A DNA stretch of 64,000 bases. Source: Kitasatospora terrestris. Lineage in GTDB: Bacteria; Actinomycetota; Actinomycetes; Streptomycetales; Streptomycetaceae. The notes below the pieces were generated by a model, which made no database searches, was not told the origin of the DNA, and worked only from the letters and a program-made list of their open reading frames with translations. The stretch lies in the NCBI RefSeq assembly GCF_039542905.1, contig NZ_BAABIS010000001.1:7378001-7442000 (forward strand), read 5' to 3'. Shown here piece after piece: positions 17,539 to 28,620 of the stretch (positions within the stretch are counted from its first letter, which is position 1; the number at the start of each line of letters is the position of its first letter). A program made the translations under genes and the position numbers.

Positions 17539-18714
17539 ATGGTCCACTCCGCCCCGCAGCAGTCCGCCGCCCTAGCCCCCGCCGCCGTCTTCGACTGGCT
17601 CGACGAGGCGGCCGACCTCCGGGCCGCCGCCGGACTCACCCGGACCCTGCGCAGCCGGCCCGCCGACGACCCGGTCCTCGACCTGGCGAGCAACGACTAC
17701 CTCGGCCTGGTGCACCACCCCGCCGTCACCGGCGCCGCCGCCGAGGCCGCACTGCGCTGGGGCGGCGGCTCCACCGGCTCCCGCCTGGTCACCGGCACCA
17801 CCGCCCTGCACACCGAACTCGAGGACGAGCTCGCCGCGTTCTGCGGCTTCGAGGCCGCCCTGGTCTTCTCCTCCGGGTACGCCGCCAACCTCGCCGCGCT
17901 CACCGCGCTCACCGACCCGGACACCGTGATCGTCTCCGACGCGTACAACCACGCCTCGCTGATCGACGGCTGCCGGCTCGCCCGCAGCGACGTCCGCCGC
18001 GCCCCGCACAGCGACCCCGAGGGCGTCCGGCGGATCCTCGCGGAGCGCACCCACCGGCGGGCCCTGGTGGTCAGCGACTCGGTGTTCTCGGTGGACGGCA
18101 ACGCCGCGCCGCTGCGCGAACACTCGGCCGTGGCGCGCGAGTTCGGCGCCGCGCTGCTGGTCGACGACGCGCACGGGCTCGGCGTGCTCGGCCCCGGCGG
18201 CAGCGGCGCCCCCGCCGCCGGCGGCCTCGCGGGCGAGCCCGACACCGTCGCCACCGTGACCCTCTCCAAGTCCCTCGGCTCGCAGGGCGGGGCCGTCCTC
18301 GGGCCGCGCCGGGTGATCCGGCACCTGACCGAGACCGCGCGCACCTTCATCTTCGACACCGGACTCGCCCCCGCGGCGGTCGGCGCCGCCCTCGGCGCGC
18401 TGCGCCTGTTGCGCGCCGAGCCCGAACGCGCCGAGCGCGCCCGGTACGTCGCCCGCACCCTCGCCGACCGGCTGCGCGCCGAGGGCCTGCACGCCTCCGA
18501 GCCGGACGCCGCGGTGGTCTCCGTCCGCGCCCCGGGCCCGGAGGCCGCCGTCCGGTGGGCCGCCGACTGCCGCACCGCCGGCCTCGCCGTCGGCTGCTTC
18601 CGTCCCCCGTCCGTCCCCGACGGCATCTCCCGCCTGCGGCTCACGGCCCGCGCCGACCTGACGGACACCCAGATCGCCGAGGCGGTCCGGGTGATCGCCG
18701 CCACCGCGCCGTGA
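17539..18714 (+). CDS. bioF: 8-amino-7-oxononanoate synthase
   Basis: A 391-residue PLP-dependent alpha-oxoamine synthase that condenses pimeloyl-thioester with L-alanine in biotin synthesis. Signatures are LDLASNDYLGL at 48-57, the GGGSTGSRLVTGTTALHTELE block at 76-96, DDAHGLGVLG at 209-218, and the PLP lysine K244 in TLSKSLGSQGG. The ATG at 17539 was preferred over the open frame that reaches 17467 because family proteins start about here. No other biotin gene is in the window. The related kbl at 46771 shows how the two paralogues differ: kbl keeps the NNYLGLADHPE and GTQDVHKELE signatures, whereas this gene has the BioF-type ones. Confidence 0.85.
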   Translation: MVHSAPQQSAALAPAAVFDWLDEAADLRAAAGLTRTLRSRPADDPVLDLASNDYLGLVHHPAVTGAAAEAALRWGGGSTGSRLVTGTTALHTELEDELAAFCGFEAALVFSSGYAANLAALTALTDPDTVIVSDAYNHASLIDGCRLARSDVRRAPHSDPEGVRRILAERTHRRALVVSDSVFSVDGNAAPLREHSAVAREFGAALLVDDAHGLGVLGPGGSGAPAAGGLAGEPDTVATVTLSKSLGSQGGAVLGPRRVIRHLTETARTFIFDTGLAPAAVGAALGALRLLRAEPERAERARYVARTLADRLRAEGLHASEPDAAVVSVRAPGPEAAVRWAADCRTAGLAVGCFRPPSVPDGISRLRLTARADLTDTQIAEAVRVIAATAP

Positions 18715-18715
18715 C

Positions 18716-18829
18716 ACCGCCCGGCCCGCGCTGCCCGCGCAGTGCGGGCAGGATCGTCTCGGCGACCCGGTAGGACTCCTCCAGCAGGGGGTAGCCGGAC
18801 AGGATGAAGGTGTCGTCGCCCCGGCCGAG
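18716..18829 (-). pseudogene. C-terminal remnant of an ssuD-like alkanesulfonate monooxygenase
   Basis: Read leftward from 18829, the frame gives GDDTFILSGYPLLEESYR followed by VAETILPALRG, which matches the C-terminal end of FMNH2-dependent alkanesulfonate monooxygenase (SsuD, usual GVDTFILSGYPHLEEAYR). Only about 35 codons remain. The N-terminal nine-tenths are gone and the normal stop is also missing, since the frame runs into the 3' end of bioF. It abuts an IclR remnant pointing the other way. Confidence 0.7.
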
Positions 18830-19144
18830 GACGGCCTGGCGCTGACCGCCCACACCGAGCGCACCATCACCGACCCGGCCGCGCTGCGCGCCGAACTCGC
18901 CCTGGTCCGCGAGCGCGGCTACGCCCTGAACGAGGGCGAGTCCGCGGTCGGGGTGCGCACCCTCGCGGTGCCGGTGCTGAACGCCAAGGGCGAGGCGCAC
19001 GCCGCGCTCGCGCTGCGCTCCACGCCCGAGCTGCTCCCCGACGCGGCCCTGCCCCGGCAGCTGGCCCGCGCCCTGGCCTGCGCGAACGCCCTGGAGATCC
19101 TGCTGCTGCCCCCGGGGGAGCGGCGGGTCCCGAAGGGGGAGTGA
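18824..19144 (+). pseudogene. C-terminal remnant of an IclR-family regulator
   Basis: The frame ending at the TGA 19142-19144 reads LALTAHTERTITDPAALR, then ELALVRERGYALNEGE and VGVRTLAVPVLNAKGEAH, which is the second half of the IclR effector-binding domain (PcaR/PobR-like). About 105 codons remain; the HTH and the first half of the effector domain are missing, and no credible start is left. It begins within a few bases of the ssuD remnant on the other strand. Confidence 0.75.
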
Positions 19145-19335
19145 GCCCTCGGCGCACCCCGTGCGGACCCCTCGGCCGCCCCCTTGCGGAACCCTTGCAC
19201 CCGCCGTGAGGCGTACCGCATGGACATGCCGCCGTCCTAGCGTCCTCCCCGCCGAGCTGTCACCGGCCCCGCCGTTCTCCCCCATGGGCGACGGGTGTCC
19301 GTCCCCCTCAACCCCGGCTCGGCGGGAGGAATGTG

Positions 19336-21477
19336 ATGACCCGCAAGACCGCCCTGGCGGCGGCCGTGGCCGCTGCCCTGACCCTGGGCACGGCGACCGT
19401 CGCGCTCAGCCAGTCCGCCGCCCTGGCCAGTCCCGCCTCGGCCCGGGCGATCCCCGGTTTCCAGGCCCTGTCCGCCGACGCCCGCGCGCAGGCGCTCTCT
19501 GCCGGCGACCGGGAGGCGTCGGCGACGGCCCGCGCGCTCGGCCTCGGCGGCGACGAGCAGCTGGTGGTGAAGGACGTCCTGGTGGACGCCGACGGCGCCC
19601 GCCACGTCCGCTACGACCGCACCTTCCGCGGCCTGCCGGTGGTCGGCGGCGACCTGGTGGTGCACCGCGCCGCGGACGGCCGGATCACCGGCTCGGACCA
19701 GGCACACAAGGGGGCGATCGTGCTCGCCTCCACCACGCCGAAGCAGGCGGCGAAGGACGCCTCCTCGGCCGCCGTCCGGCACGCCCGGCACGTGAAGAAC
19801 GCCAAGGCGGACACCGCCGAGGGCCAGCTGGTGGTGTACGCGGTCGGCAAGGTGCCGGTGCTGGCGTACCGGACCACCGTGACCGGCGCCGGCGAGGCCG
19901 GCGGGGACACCCGGGAGGCCGTGATCACCGACGCCGCGCAAGGCACGCTGCTGGACAGCTACGAGCTGCACCAGGACGTCTCCGGCACCGGCAACGGCAT
20001 CCACGACGGCCAGGTGTCGCTGGAGACCACCCAGTCGGGCAGCAGCTACACCCTCACCGACGCGCTGCACGGCAACACCGCGATCTACGACTCCAACAAC
20101 AGCCCGCAGTCCAACCCGCGGCAGAACGCCCGGCTGTTCACCAAGACCAGCAACTCCTGGGGCAACGGCAGCAACTCCAACCGCGAGTCGGCGGGCGTGG
20201 ACGCGGCCTTCGGCCTGGCGAAGACCTGGGACTACTACAAGAACACCTTCAACCGCAGCGGCATCCGCAACGACGGCCGCGGCGCGCCCGCGTACGTGCA
20301 CGTCGACAACAACCTGCTGAACGCCTTCTACGACGACAGCTGCTTCTGCATGTCGTTCGGCGACGGCAGCTCGCAGAACGCCAACACCCCGCTGACCTCG
20401 CTCGACGTCGCGGGCCACGAGATGAGCCACGGCGTCACCGCCGCCACCGCGAACCTGAACTACTCCGGCGAGTCCGGCGGCCTCAACGAGGCGACCTCCG
20501 ACATCTTCGGCACCATGGTGGAGTTCTACGCCGCGAACGCCAACGACCCGGGCGACTACTACATCGGCGAGAAGCTCAACATGTCCAGCGGCTACTTCCG
20601 CCGGATGGACAACCCCGCGGCCGACGGCAGCAGCCTCGGCTGCTGGAACTCCAGCGCCGGCTCGGTGGACGTGCACTACTCCTCCGGCATCGGCAACCAC
20701 TTCTTCTACCTGGCGTCCGAGGGCACCGGGGCGAAGACCATCGGCGGCCGCTCGCACAACGGCACCACCTGCAACAACGACACCTTCGCCGGCATCGGCA
20801 AGGACAAGGCCGCCGCCGTCTGGTACCGCGCGCTGAGCGCCTACATGACCTCCACCACCAACTACTCCGGCGCCCGCACGGCGACCCTGCAGGCGGCCGC
20901 CGACCTGTACGGCACCAACTCCCAGGAGCGGTACCTGGTCTCCAAGGCGTGGGCGGCCGTCAGCGTCGGCACCGCCCTGCCCGACCCGGGCAACGGCAAC
21001 CCGTCCCCGAGCCCCACCTCCAGCCCGACGGGCCCGGGCGGGAACGCCCTGGTCAACGGCGGCTTCGAGCAGGGCACCACCGGCTGGACGCAGAGCGCCG
21101 AGGACATCACCAACTCCACCCAGCAGGCCGCGCACGGCGGCTCCTGGTACGCCTGGATGATGGGCTACGGCAGCGCCGCCACCGAGTCGGTGTCCCAGGC
21201 GAACGTCGCGGTGCCCGCCGCCGGCAGCCCGAAGCTCACCTTCTGGCTGAAGGTCACCACCGCGGAGAGCGGCGCGACCGCGTACGACACGCTCAAGGTG
21301 AAGGTCAACGGCGCTACCCTGGCGACGTACTCCAACGCCAACGCGAGTGCCTCGTACGTGCAGCGCACCGTCGACCTGAGCGTCTACAAGGGCCAGAACG
21401 TGACGGTGGAGTTCGCCGGGCAGGAGGACGCGTACCTCGCCACCACCTTCCTGGTGGACGACGTCGCGCTGGGCTGA
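19336..21477 (+). CDS. Secreted M4 (thermolysin-type) metalloprotease with C-terminal jelly-roll domain
   Basis: A 713-residue exported neutral protease. A Sec signal covers residues 1-35. A propeptide with FTP and PepSY-like segments follows to about 215 (GLPVVGGDLVVHRAADGRITG). The M4 catalytic domain holds the zinc motif HEMSH at 361-365 and the third ligand in GGLNEATSD about 20 residues on; the active-site His is in VDVHYSSGIGNHF. After a PSPSPTSSPTG linker, the last ~140 residues form a beta-sandwich that starts NALVNGGFEQGTTGW, a likely binding or proprotein-convertase-like module. ATG 19336 was chosen over GTG 19333 because GGGAGG is better spaced (6 nt). Confidence 0.92.
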   Translation: MTRKTALAAAVAAALTLGTATVALSQSAALASPASARAIPGFQALSADARAQALSAGDREASATARALGLGGDEQLVVKDVLVDADGARHVRYDRTFRGLPVVGGDLVVHRAADGRITGSDQAHKGAIVLASTTPKQAAKDASSAAVRHARHVKNAKADTAEGQLVVYAVGKVPVLAYRTTVTGAGEAGGDTREAVITDAAQGTLLDSYELHQDVSGTGNGIHDGQVSLETTQSGSSYTLTDALHGNTAIYDSNNSPQSNPRQNARLFTKTSNSWGNGSNSNRESAGVDAAFGLAKTWDYYKNTFNRSGIRNDGRGAPAYVHVDNNLLNAFYDDSCFCMSFGDGSSQNANTPLTSLDVAGHEMSHGVTAATANLNYSGESGGLNEATSDIFGTMVEFYAANANDPGDYYIGEKLNMSSGYFRRMDNPAADGSSLGCWNSSAGSVDVHYSSGIGNHFFYLASEGTGAKTIGGRSHNGTTCNNDTFAGIGKDKAAAVWYRALSAYMTSTTNYSGARTATLQAAADLYGTNSQERYLVSKAWAAVSVGTALPDPGNGNPSPSPTSSPTGPGGNALVNGGFEQGTTGWTQSAEDITNSTQQAAHGGSWYAWMMGYGSAATESVSQANVAVPAAGSPKLTFWLKVTTAESGATAYDTLKVKVNGATLATYSNANASASYVQRTVDLSVYKGQNVTVEFAGQEDAYLATTFLVDDVALG

Positions 21478-21500
21478 GCCCCGCTCCCCGGGAGTGCTCG

Positions 21501-21529
21501 GTGGTCTGAACCACTCGGTACCGCCGAGT
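21501..21529. promoter_or_regulatory. Two adjacent inverted repeats upstream of LAL regulator
   Basis: GTGGT-CTGA-ACCAC (21501-21514) is followed directly by ACTCGG-TACCG-CCGAGT (21513-21529), 41 bp before the LAL start codon. They are possible operators for the LAL gene; the second could also act as a weak terminator for the protease gene. Confidence 0.4.
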
Positions 21530-21569
21530 ACTCTCGCGCCCGGGCGCCGGAGGCGGCACACTGGCCGCC

Positions 21570-24344
21570 ATGACCAGCGCCCCCCAGGGCCCCGGCCGCG
21601 TCGCCCCACCGGGCGGCGGGCCGGTCCGTGCCCAACTCGTCGACCGGACCGACCTGCTGAACCGGATCCGGTCGGCCCTCGACGGTCAGGGCAGCGTGCT
21701 GCTGCACGGCCCGGCGGGCATCGGCAAGACGGCGCTGCTCGACACGCTGGGGAGCGAAGCCGGATCCGCGGGGGAGGCGGTCCTGCGCAGCAGCCCGACC
21801 GCCGCCGAAGCCGGACTGCCGCACCTGGCCCTGATCGACCTCCTCGGCGAGGCCCTCCCCGGCCTCGCCGAGGAGCTTCCCGCCCACCTGCGGCACGCCC
21901 TGGAGCGGGCCCTGCTGCACAGCGCACCCGAACCCGGCACCGCCACCGACCCGTTGGCGGTCCGGGTCGCCGTGCTGGAGGCCCTGCGCCGGCTCGCCGA
22001 CCGCGGCCCGGTGCTCGTCCTGCTGGACGACACCCAGTGGCTCGACCAGGCCAGCCGCCAGGTGATCGCCTTCGCCGCCCGCCGGCTCGCCGGCCGCCCG
22101 ATCCGCTTCGCCGTCACCGAGCGCACCGAACGCGCCGACAGCGAACCGCGGATGACCGAACTCTGCCCCGGACCGGTCACCGAGATACCCGTCGGCCCGC
22201 TCGGCGAACTCGCCGTCGGCACCCTGCTGCAGGAGCGCCTGGGCCTGCGCCTGTCCGGCCTGACACTGACCCGGATCCACGCCGCCAGCGCCGGAAACCC
22301 CTACTTCGCACTGGAGTTGGGGCGTGCGCTCGGCACCCCCGGCGCCGAGGCCGCGCTCGCCACCGACCCCGGACGGCCGCTCAGCGTCCCGCAGCGGCTG
22401 CGCGAACTGATGGCCGAACGCCTCACCGCGCTGCCCGCCGACGCCCGGCAGGCCCTCACCGTGCTCGCCGCCGCCCGCACCGGCACCGGACTGCCCGCCG
22501 ACACCGCCGCCCCGCTCACCGTCGCCGTCGAGCACGGCGTCCTGGTCCACGGGCCCGGCGGCGCCCTCCAGTTCAGCCACCCACTGCTCGCCGAACTGGT
22601 CGCCGCCGACACCCCGGCACCCGCCCGCCGCGCCGCCCACCGGCTGCTCGCCGACCGCACCGCCGACCCCGTCGAACGCGCCCGCCACCGCGCCCTCGCC
22701 GCCGCCGAACCCGACCCGGCGCTCGCCGCCGAACTCGACGCGGCCGCCGCCACCGCCCTCACCCGCGGCGCCCCCGCCACCGCCGCCGAACTCCTGCGCC
22801 TCGCCGCCGACCTCACCCCCGACGACCCCGACGCCGCCACCCGCCGGCTGCTCGCCGCCGCCCGCAACGCCGCCACCGCCGGCCTGCCCGACCTCGCCCG
22901 CGCCTGCGGCGAACGCCTCGCGGACGCCCCCGCCGCCGACGTCCGGGTGCACGCCGCGCTGCTGCTCGCCCGACTGCTGGGCCCCGACCACCCCGGGGCC
23001 GACCCGCTGCTCGCCACTGCCGCCGACGACGCGCACGGCACCCCCGCGCTGAGCGCCGCCGTCCACCAGGAGCGGGCCGTCCGCGCCCTGCACCGCGCCG
23101 ACCACACCGCCGGCTTCGTCGAACTCGCCGCCGCCGAACACGACGCCGCCGCCGCCGGCGACACCGACCTGCTCGTCGAACTCCTCGCCGTCCGCGCCCC
23201 GATCGAACTCGTCACCGACCCCGCCCACGGCCTCGCCCTGCTCGAACGCGGCCGCAGCCTCTCCGAGGGCCGCCCGCTCACCGCCGCCGGCGTCTTCGTC
23301 CGCCAGGGCCTGGCCGTCGCCCACCTGCGCACCGGCGCCGTCGACCGCGCCCTCGCCGAGGTCGAGGCACTGCGCACCGAGGTCGAACGGGCCGGCCGCA
23401 CCGAGGACCTGTGCAACGTCCACTACATCGCCGCCTCGGTCTACGAGCGGGCCGGCCGCTGCACCGAGTCCTACGCCGCCGGGCGGGCCGCGTACGAGCT
23501 GCGCGAGCGCATCGAACCCAACCCCGGACCGGCCCGCGTCCTCGGCGGCGCCGCCGAGCTCGCCGGCGGAAGCGCCGAACGCGCCGCCGACCTGCTCGAC
23601 TCCGCGATCCGCGCCGCCGAGAGCGACCGCGACCGCGAATGGCTCGCCTACGCGCACGGCCTGCGCGGCCGGGTCGACCTGCTCACCGGCACCCCCGAAG
23701 CCGCCGCCGGGCACTTCCTGGAGGCGAGACGGCTGCTGCGCCGGCTCCAGTTCACCGACCCCTCGCTCTTCCTGCTCGACGCCGACCTGGCCGAGGCCCT
23801 CGCCCTCGCCGGCCGGCCCGGCGAGGCCGCCGACGCCCTCGCCGACGCCTCCGTCCGGGTCGACCGGCTCGGCCGCGAGGTCGTCCGGCTCGGCCTGCAC
23901 CGCGCCGAGGCCGTCCTCGCCGCCGCCACCGGCGACCCGCGCACCGCCGCCGACACCCTCCGCGAGCGGATCCCCGCCGAGCACCCCTACCCGCTCGAAC
24001 TGGCCCGCGCCCACCTCGTGCTCGGCCAGCTGGAGCGCCGCGCCCGCCGCCGCGCCGCCGCGCGGACCGCCCTGTGCGAGGCCGCCGCCCGCTACGCCCG
24101 GGCGGGCTGCACCCCGTGGCTGCGGCACACCGAGGCCGCCCTCGCCGACCTCGACCCCGCCGCCGCCGACCCCACGCCGCTCCAGACCCACCTGGTCAAG
24201 CTCGTCCGCGAGGGCGCCACCAACCGCGAGATCGCCGCCGCCCTGCACCTCTCGGTCAAGGCCGTCGAGGCCAACCTGACCCGCCTCTACCGCCGCCACA
24301 ACGTCCGCACCCGCGCCGAACTCGCCCAACTCGACGACCACTGA
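21570..24344 (+). CDS. Large ATP-binding LuxR-family (LAL) transcriptional regulator
   Basis: A 924-residue LAL regulator. The N-terminal STAND-type ATPase has Walker A GPAGIGKT at 47-54 and a Walker B-like VLVLLDDTQWLD near 151. A long alpha-helical, TPR-like region (about 350-840) follows. The C-terminal LuxR HTH is LVREGATNREIAAALHLS and VKAVEANLTRLYRRHNV, residues about 868-915. The ATG at 21570 lies 7 nt after CACACT, compatible with a leaderless transcript. Such proteins are usually pathway-specific activators, but no biosynthetic cluster borders it. The target may be itself or the protease upstream; that is unknown. Confidence 0.9.
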   Translation: MTSAPQGPGRVAPPGGGPVRAQLVDRTDLLNRIRSALDGQGSVLLHGPAGIGKTALLDTLGSEAGSAGEAVLRSSPTAAEAGLPHLALIDLLGEALPGLAEELPAHLRHALERALLHSAPEPGTATDPLAVRVAVLEALRRLADRGPVLVLLDDTQWLDQASRQVIAFAARRLAGRPIRFAVTERTERADSEPRMTELCPGPVTEIPVGPLGELAVGTLLQERLGLRLSGLTLTRIHAASAGNPYFALELGRALGTPGAEAALATDPGRPLSVPQRLRELMAERLTALPADARQALTVLAAARTGTGLPADTAAPLTVAVEHGVLVHGPGGALQFSHPLLAELVAADTPAPARRAAHRLLADRTADPVERARHRALAAAEPDPALAAELDAAAATALTRGAPATAAELLRLAADLTPDDPDAATRRLLAAARNAATAGLPDLARACGERLADAPAADVRVHAALLLARLLGPDHPGADPLLATAADDAHGTPALSAAVHQERAVRALHRADHTAGFVELAAAEHDAAAAGDTDLLVELLAVRAPIELVTDPAHGLALLERGRSLSEGRPLTAAGVFVRQGLAVAHLRTGAVDRALAEVEALRTEVERAGRTEDLCNVHYIAASVYERAGRCTESYAAGRAAYELRERIEPNPGPARVLGGAAELAGGSAERAADLLDSAIRAAESDRDREWLAYAHGLRGRVDLLTGTPEAAAGHFLEARRLLRRLQFTDPSLFLLDADLAEALALAGRPGEAADALADASVRVDRLGREVVRLGLHRAEAVLAAATGDPRTAADTLRERIPAEHPYPLELARAHLVLGQLERRARRRAAARTALCEAAARYARAGCTPWLRHTEAALADLDPAAADPTPLQTHLVKLVREGATNREIAAALHLSVKAVEANLTRLYRRHNVRTRAELAQLDDH

Positions 24345-24365
24345 CCCGCCACCGGCCCCGGGCGG

Positions 24366-25019
24366 TCAGACGAGGCTGTGCCGCACGAGCAGGACCTCGG
24401 CGCCGATCGGGCGGTAGCCCGCGGAGCGGAAGGCGCGGACGCTGCGGGCGTTGCCCGGGGCCTGCTGGGCCCAGACGACGTCGCCGGTCGGGACGAGGTG
24501 GCGGGCGGCCAGGGCGAGGGCGCGGCCGAGGCCGGCGTGGCGGGCGTCGGGCTCGACCTCGATCGCGGCCTCCCAGCGGCCGGCGACGCCGCGGCCGAGG
24601 GCGAGCACCCCGCCGTCGGCGGTCCAGGCGCGGACGTCGTCGCGGTACTTGAGCGCCCGGACGACCCGGGGGTGCTCCCGGTCGGTGATCTCGGTGAGCG
24701 GCAGCGCGGGTGCGCCGGGCAGCCGGTCGGCGACGGTGAGCATGTCGATGTTGCCGAGGTTGCGTCCGGTGCGTTCGGCGAGCGCGATCTGGACGTACGG
24801 GGAGAGCGGCGCGGCGAACGGGTCGATCGGTGCCTCGGCGATGATCCGCCGGATCCAGGCGGGGTCCTCGTCGCAGAAGACCACGGCGTGCGCGGTCAGC
24901 GAGAGGATCCCGGCCTCCCGGTCGGAGGGTTGCGGGACGACGGTCACCGAGCCGTCGGGCGTGGGGAAGCGGCCGGCCGCCGCCTCGAACAAGATCTTTT
25001 CGAACATGTTCAATATCAT
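24366..25019 (-). CDS. GNAT-family N-acetyltransferase
   Basis: 217 residues. The C-terminal half carries GNAT motif A (AIEVEPDARHAGLGRALALAARHL) and a motif B-like end (APGNARSVRAFRSAGYRPIG). The N-terminal half (DPAWIRRIIAEAP, ALAERTGRNLGNIDML) is typical of a group of actinomycete GNATs. Start is the ATG at 25017-25019, whose ATGA overlaps the stop of the LysR gene, indicating translational coupling; an ATG four codons later is the alternative. The acceptor substrate is unknown. It is convergent with the LAL gene, 21 bp apart. Confidence 0.8.
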   Translation of the reverse strand: MILNMFEKILFEAAAGRFPTPDGSVTVVPQPSDREAGILSLTAHAVVFCDEDPAWIRRIIAEAPIDPFAAPLSPYVQIALAERTGRNLGNIDMLTVADRLPGAPALPLTEITDREHPRVVRALKYRDDVRAWTADGGVLALGRGVAGRWEAAIEVEPDARHAGLGRALALAARHLVPTGDVVWAQQAPGNARSVRAFRSAGYRPIGAEVLLVRHSLV

Positions 25020-25906
25020 ACGTCCGCAAGATGGGAGAGCAGGACCGTCCGGAACTCCGCGGCGGCCCGGCTGAGCGGCACCTCCCGCCCGTGCGCCACC
25101 GAGACGGTGCGGCCCAGTCCGGCGCCCGCGAAGGGCGCCACCGCGAGGCCGGAGCGGGCGGCGACCATCCCCGGCAGGACGGCCGGCCCGATCCCGGCCC
25201 GGACGGAGGCGAGCACCGCGTCCATCTCCCCGCCCTCGACCGCGTACCTCGGCTCGAACCCGGCCGCCCGGCACGCGGCGAGCGTCGCCTCGCGCAGGTC
25301 GTAGCCCTCGCGGAACATCACCAGCGGCCGCTCGCGCAGGTCCTCGATCCGGGCCCGGCGCCGGGGCAGCGGCTCGGCCGAGACCAGCACCAGCTCCTCG
25401 TGCAGCACCGGTGTGACCTGCAGCCCGGCCGGGGCGTCCGCGTCCCGCGGGGTGATCACCAGGGCGAGGTCCAGCTCGCCGGCCTCCAGGCTGCGCACCA
25501 GGTCCCGGGAGCCGTCCTCGCGGAGCAGCAGGTCCACCCCGGGGTGGCGGGCGCGGAAGGCGCGCAGCACGTCCGGCACCAGGCTGACGCACAGGCTGGG
25601 CGTCGCCCCGAACCGCACCCGGCCGCGCCGCAGCTGCACGGTCTCCTGCACGGCGAGCCGGGCCGACTCGGTGTCGGCGATGATCCGGCGGGCCAGCGGC
25701 AGCAGGGCCTCGCCCGCGTCGGTGAGCTCGGCCCCGGCCCGCGCGCGGTGGAACAGCTCGGCGCCGAGCTCCCGTTCGAGCTGCCGGATCTGCTGGGAGA
25801 GCGAGGGCTGCGAGACGTGGGTCAGTTCGGCGGCGCGGGTGAAGTGCCGGGCGTCGGCGACGGCCAGGAAGTACCGGAGCTGTTGTAGCTGCACACCTCC
25901 CACCAT
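25016..25906 (-). CDS. LysR-family transcriptional regulator, divergent from sdhCAB
   Basis: 296 residues. The winged HTH is at residues 8-65 (RYFLAVADARHFTRAAELTH, VSQPSLSQQIRQLEREL), followed by the periplasmic-binding-like effector domain to the end. It is divergent from sdhC with 72 bp between the starts, and a LysR-type ATAGG-N5-CCTAT repeat lies right at its own ATG, so it very likely controls the sdh operon and itself. The ATG at 25904-25906 has no clear ribosome site; the in-frame GTG at 25892-25894 (VQLQQLRYF) is a realistic alternative, which would leave the operator fully upstream. Confidence 0.88.
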   Translation of the reverse strand: MVGGVQLQQLRYFLAVADARHFTRAAELTHVSQPSLSQQIRQLERELGAELFHRARAGAELTDAGEALLPLARRIIADTESARLAVQETVQLRRGRVRFGATPSLCVSLVPDVLRAFRARHPGVDLLLREDGSRDLVRSLEAGELDLALVITPRDADAPAGLQVTPVLHEELVLVSAEPLPRRRARIEDLRERPLVMFREGYDLREATLAACRAAGFEPRYAVEGGEMDAVLASVRAGIGPAVLPGMVAARSGLAVAPFAGAGLGRTVSVAHGREVPLSRAAAEFRTVLLSHLADV

Positions 25907-25919
25907 AGGTGCTGCCTAT
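25905..25919. promoter_or_regulatory. LysR-type operator (ATAGG-N5-CCTAT)
   Basis: ATAGGTGCTGCCTAT, a 5-bp inverted repeat with a 5-bp spacer that contains the T-N11-A signature of LysR binding sites. It overlaps the annotated LysR start codon and lies 22 bp before the -35 of the sdhC promoter. Confidence 0.65.
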
Positions 25920-25940
25920 CGAAAGCCCGGGATCCATGTC

Positions 25941-25971
25941 TTGGACGCGCCCGGGTGCCGCTGCCTAGCGT
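25941..25971 (+). promoter_or_regulatory. sdhC promoter giving a leaderless transcript
   Basis: TTGGAC (25941-25946), 19-bp spacer, TAGCGT (25966-25971), then 7 nt to the sdhC ATG. This spacing puts transcription start at or next to the start codon; no ribosome site is present upstream. Confidence 0.55.
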
Positions 25972-25978
25972 TGCGACC

Positions 25979-26679
25979 ATGGCACTCCCCACCCGGACGG
26001 CCCCGCACCCGTCCACCCTGGTGACCCTCTGGCGCTCCTCCGTCGGCAAGAAGGCGGTCATGGCGGTCAGCGGGCTGCTGATGCTGCTGTACCTGGTCGC
26101 CCACATGCTGGGCAACCTCAAGGTCTTCTTCGGCCCGCGGGACATCGACGGCTACGCGCACTGGCTGCGCACCCTGGGCGAGCCCGTCCTGCACTACGGC
26201 TGGTTCCTCTGGCTGGCCCGGTTCGTCCTGCTGGCGGCGGTGCTCGCGCACGGCACCGCCGCGTACCAGCTCAGCAGGCGCGACCGGCGGGCCCGCCCGC
26301 AGCAGTACGTCCACCGGCGGCAGCGGCCGAGCTACGCGACCCGGACGATGCGCTGGGGCGGGGTGATCCTCGGCCTGTTCATCGTCTGGCACATCCTCGA
26401 CCTGACCACGCTGACCGTGAACCCGGCCGCCGAGGAGGGCCACCCGTACCGGAACGTCGTGGCGTCCTTCTCCACCTGGTACGGCGGCGGGATCTACGTC
26501 GTCGCGATGCTGGCGCTGGGCCTGCACATCCGGCACGGCTTCTGGAGCGCGGCGCAGACCCTGGGTGCCAACAACCCGCGCCGCGACCGGGCGTTGAAGG
26601 CCGTCGCCAATGCCACCGCCCTGCTGCTGACCGCCGGGTTCCTGTCCGTCCCCGTCGCCGTGATGACCGGAGTGGTCCG

Positions 26680-26683
<4 letters not shown>
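25979..26683 (+). CDS. sdhC: Succinate dehydrogenase cytochrome b subunit
   Basis: A 234-residue membrane anchor for complex II. About five membrane segments are visible (KAVMAVSGLLMLLYLVAHML, FLWLARFVLLAAVLAHG, GVILGLFIVWHILDL, GGIYVVAMLALGLHIRHGFW, ALLLTAGFLSVPVAVM). Histidines in VAHMLGNL, VLAHGTAA, VWHILDL and LHIRHGF are candidate ligands for two b-type haems, as in the single-subunit (type B) cytochrome b of Bacillus-like and actinobacterial enzymes. ATG 25979 was chosen because it suits the leaderless promoter and the family N-terminus. It overlaps sdhA by 4 bp (ATGA). Confidence 0.9.

Positions 26684-28616
<1,933 letters not shown>

Positions 28617-28620
<4 letters not shown>

Noticed and set aside
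21501..21529. Intrinsic terminator of the M4 protease gene
   Set aside because: The stems are only 5-6 bp and have no T-tract; they suit operators better.
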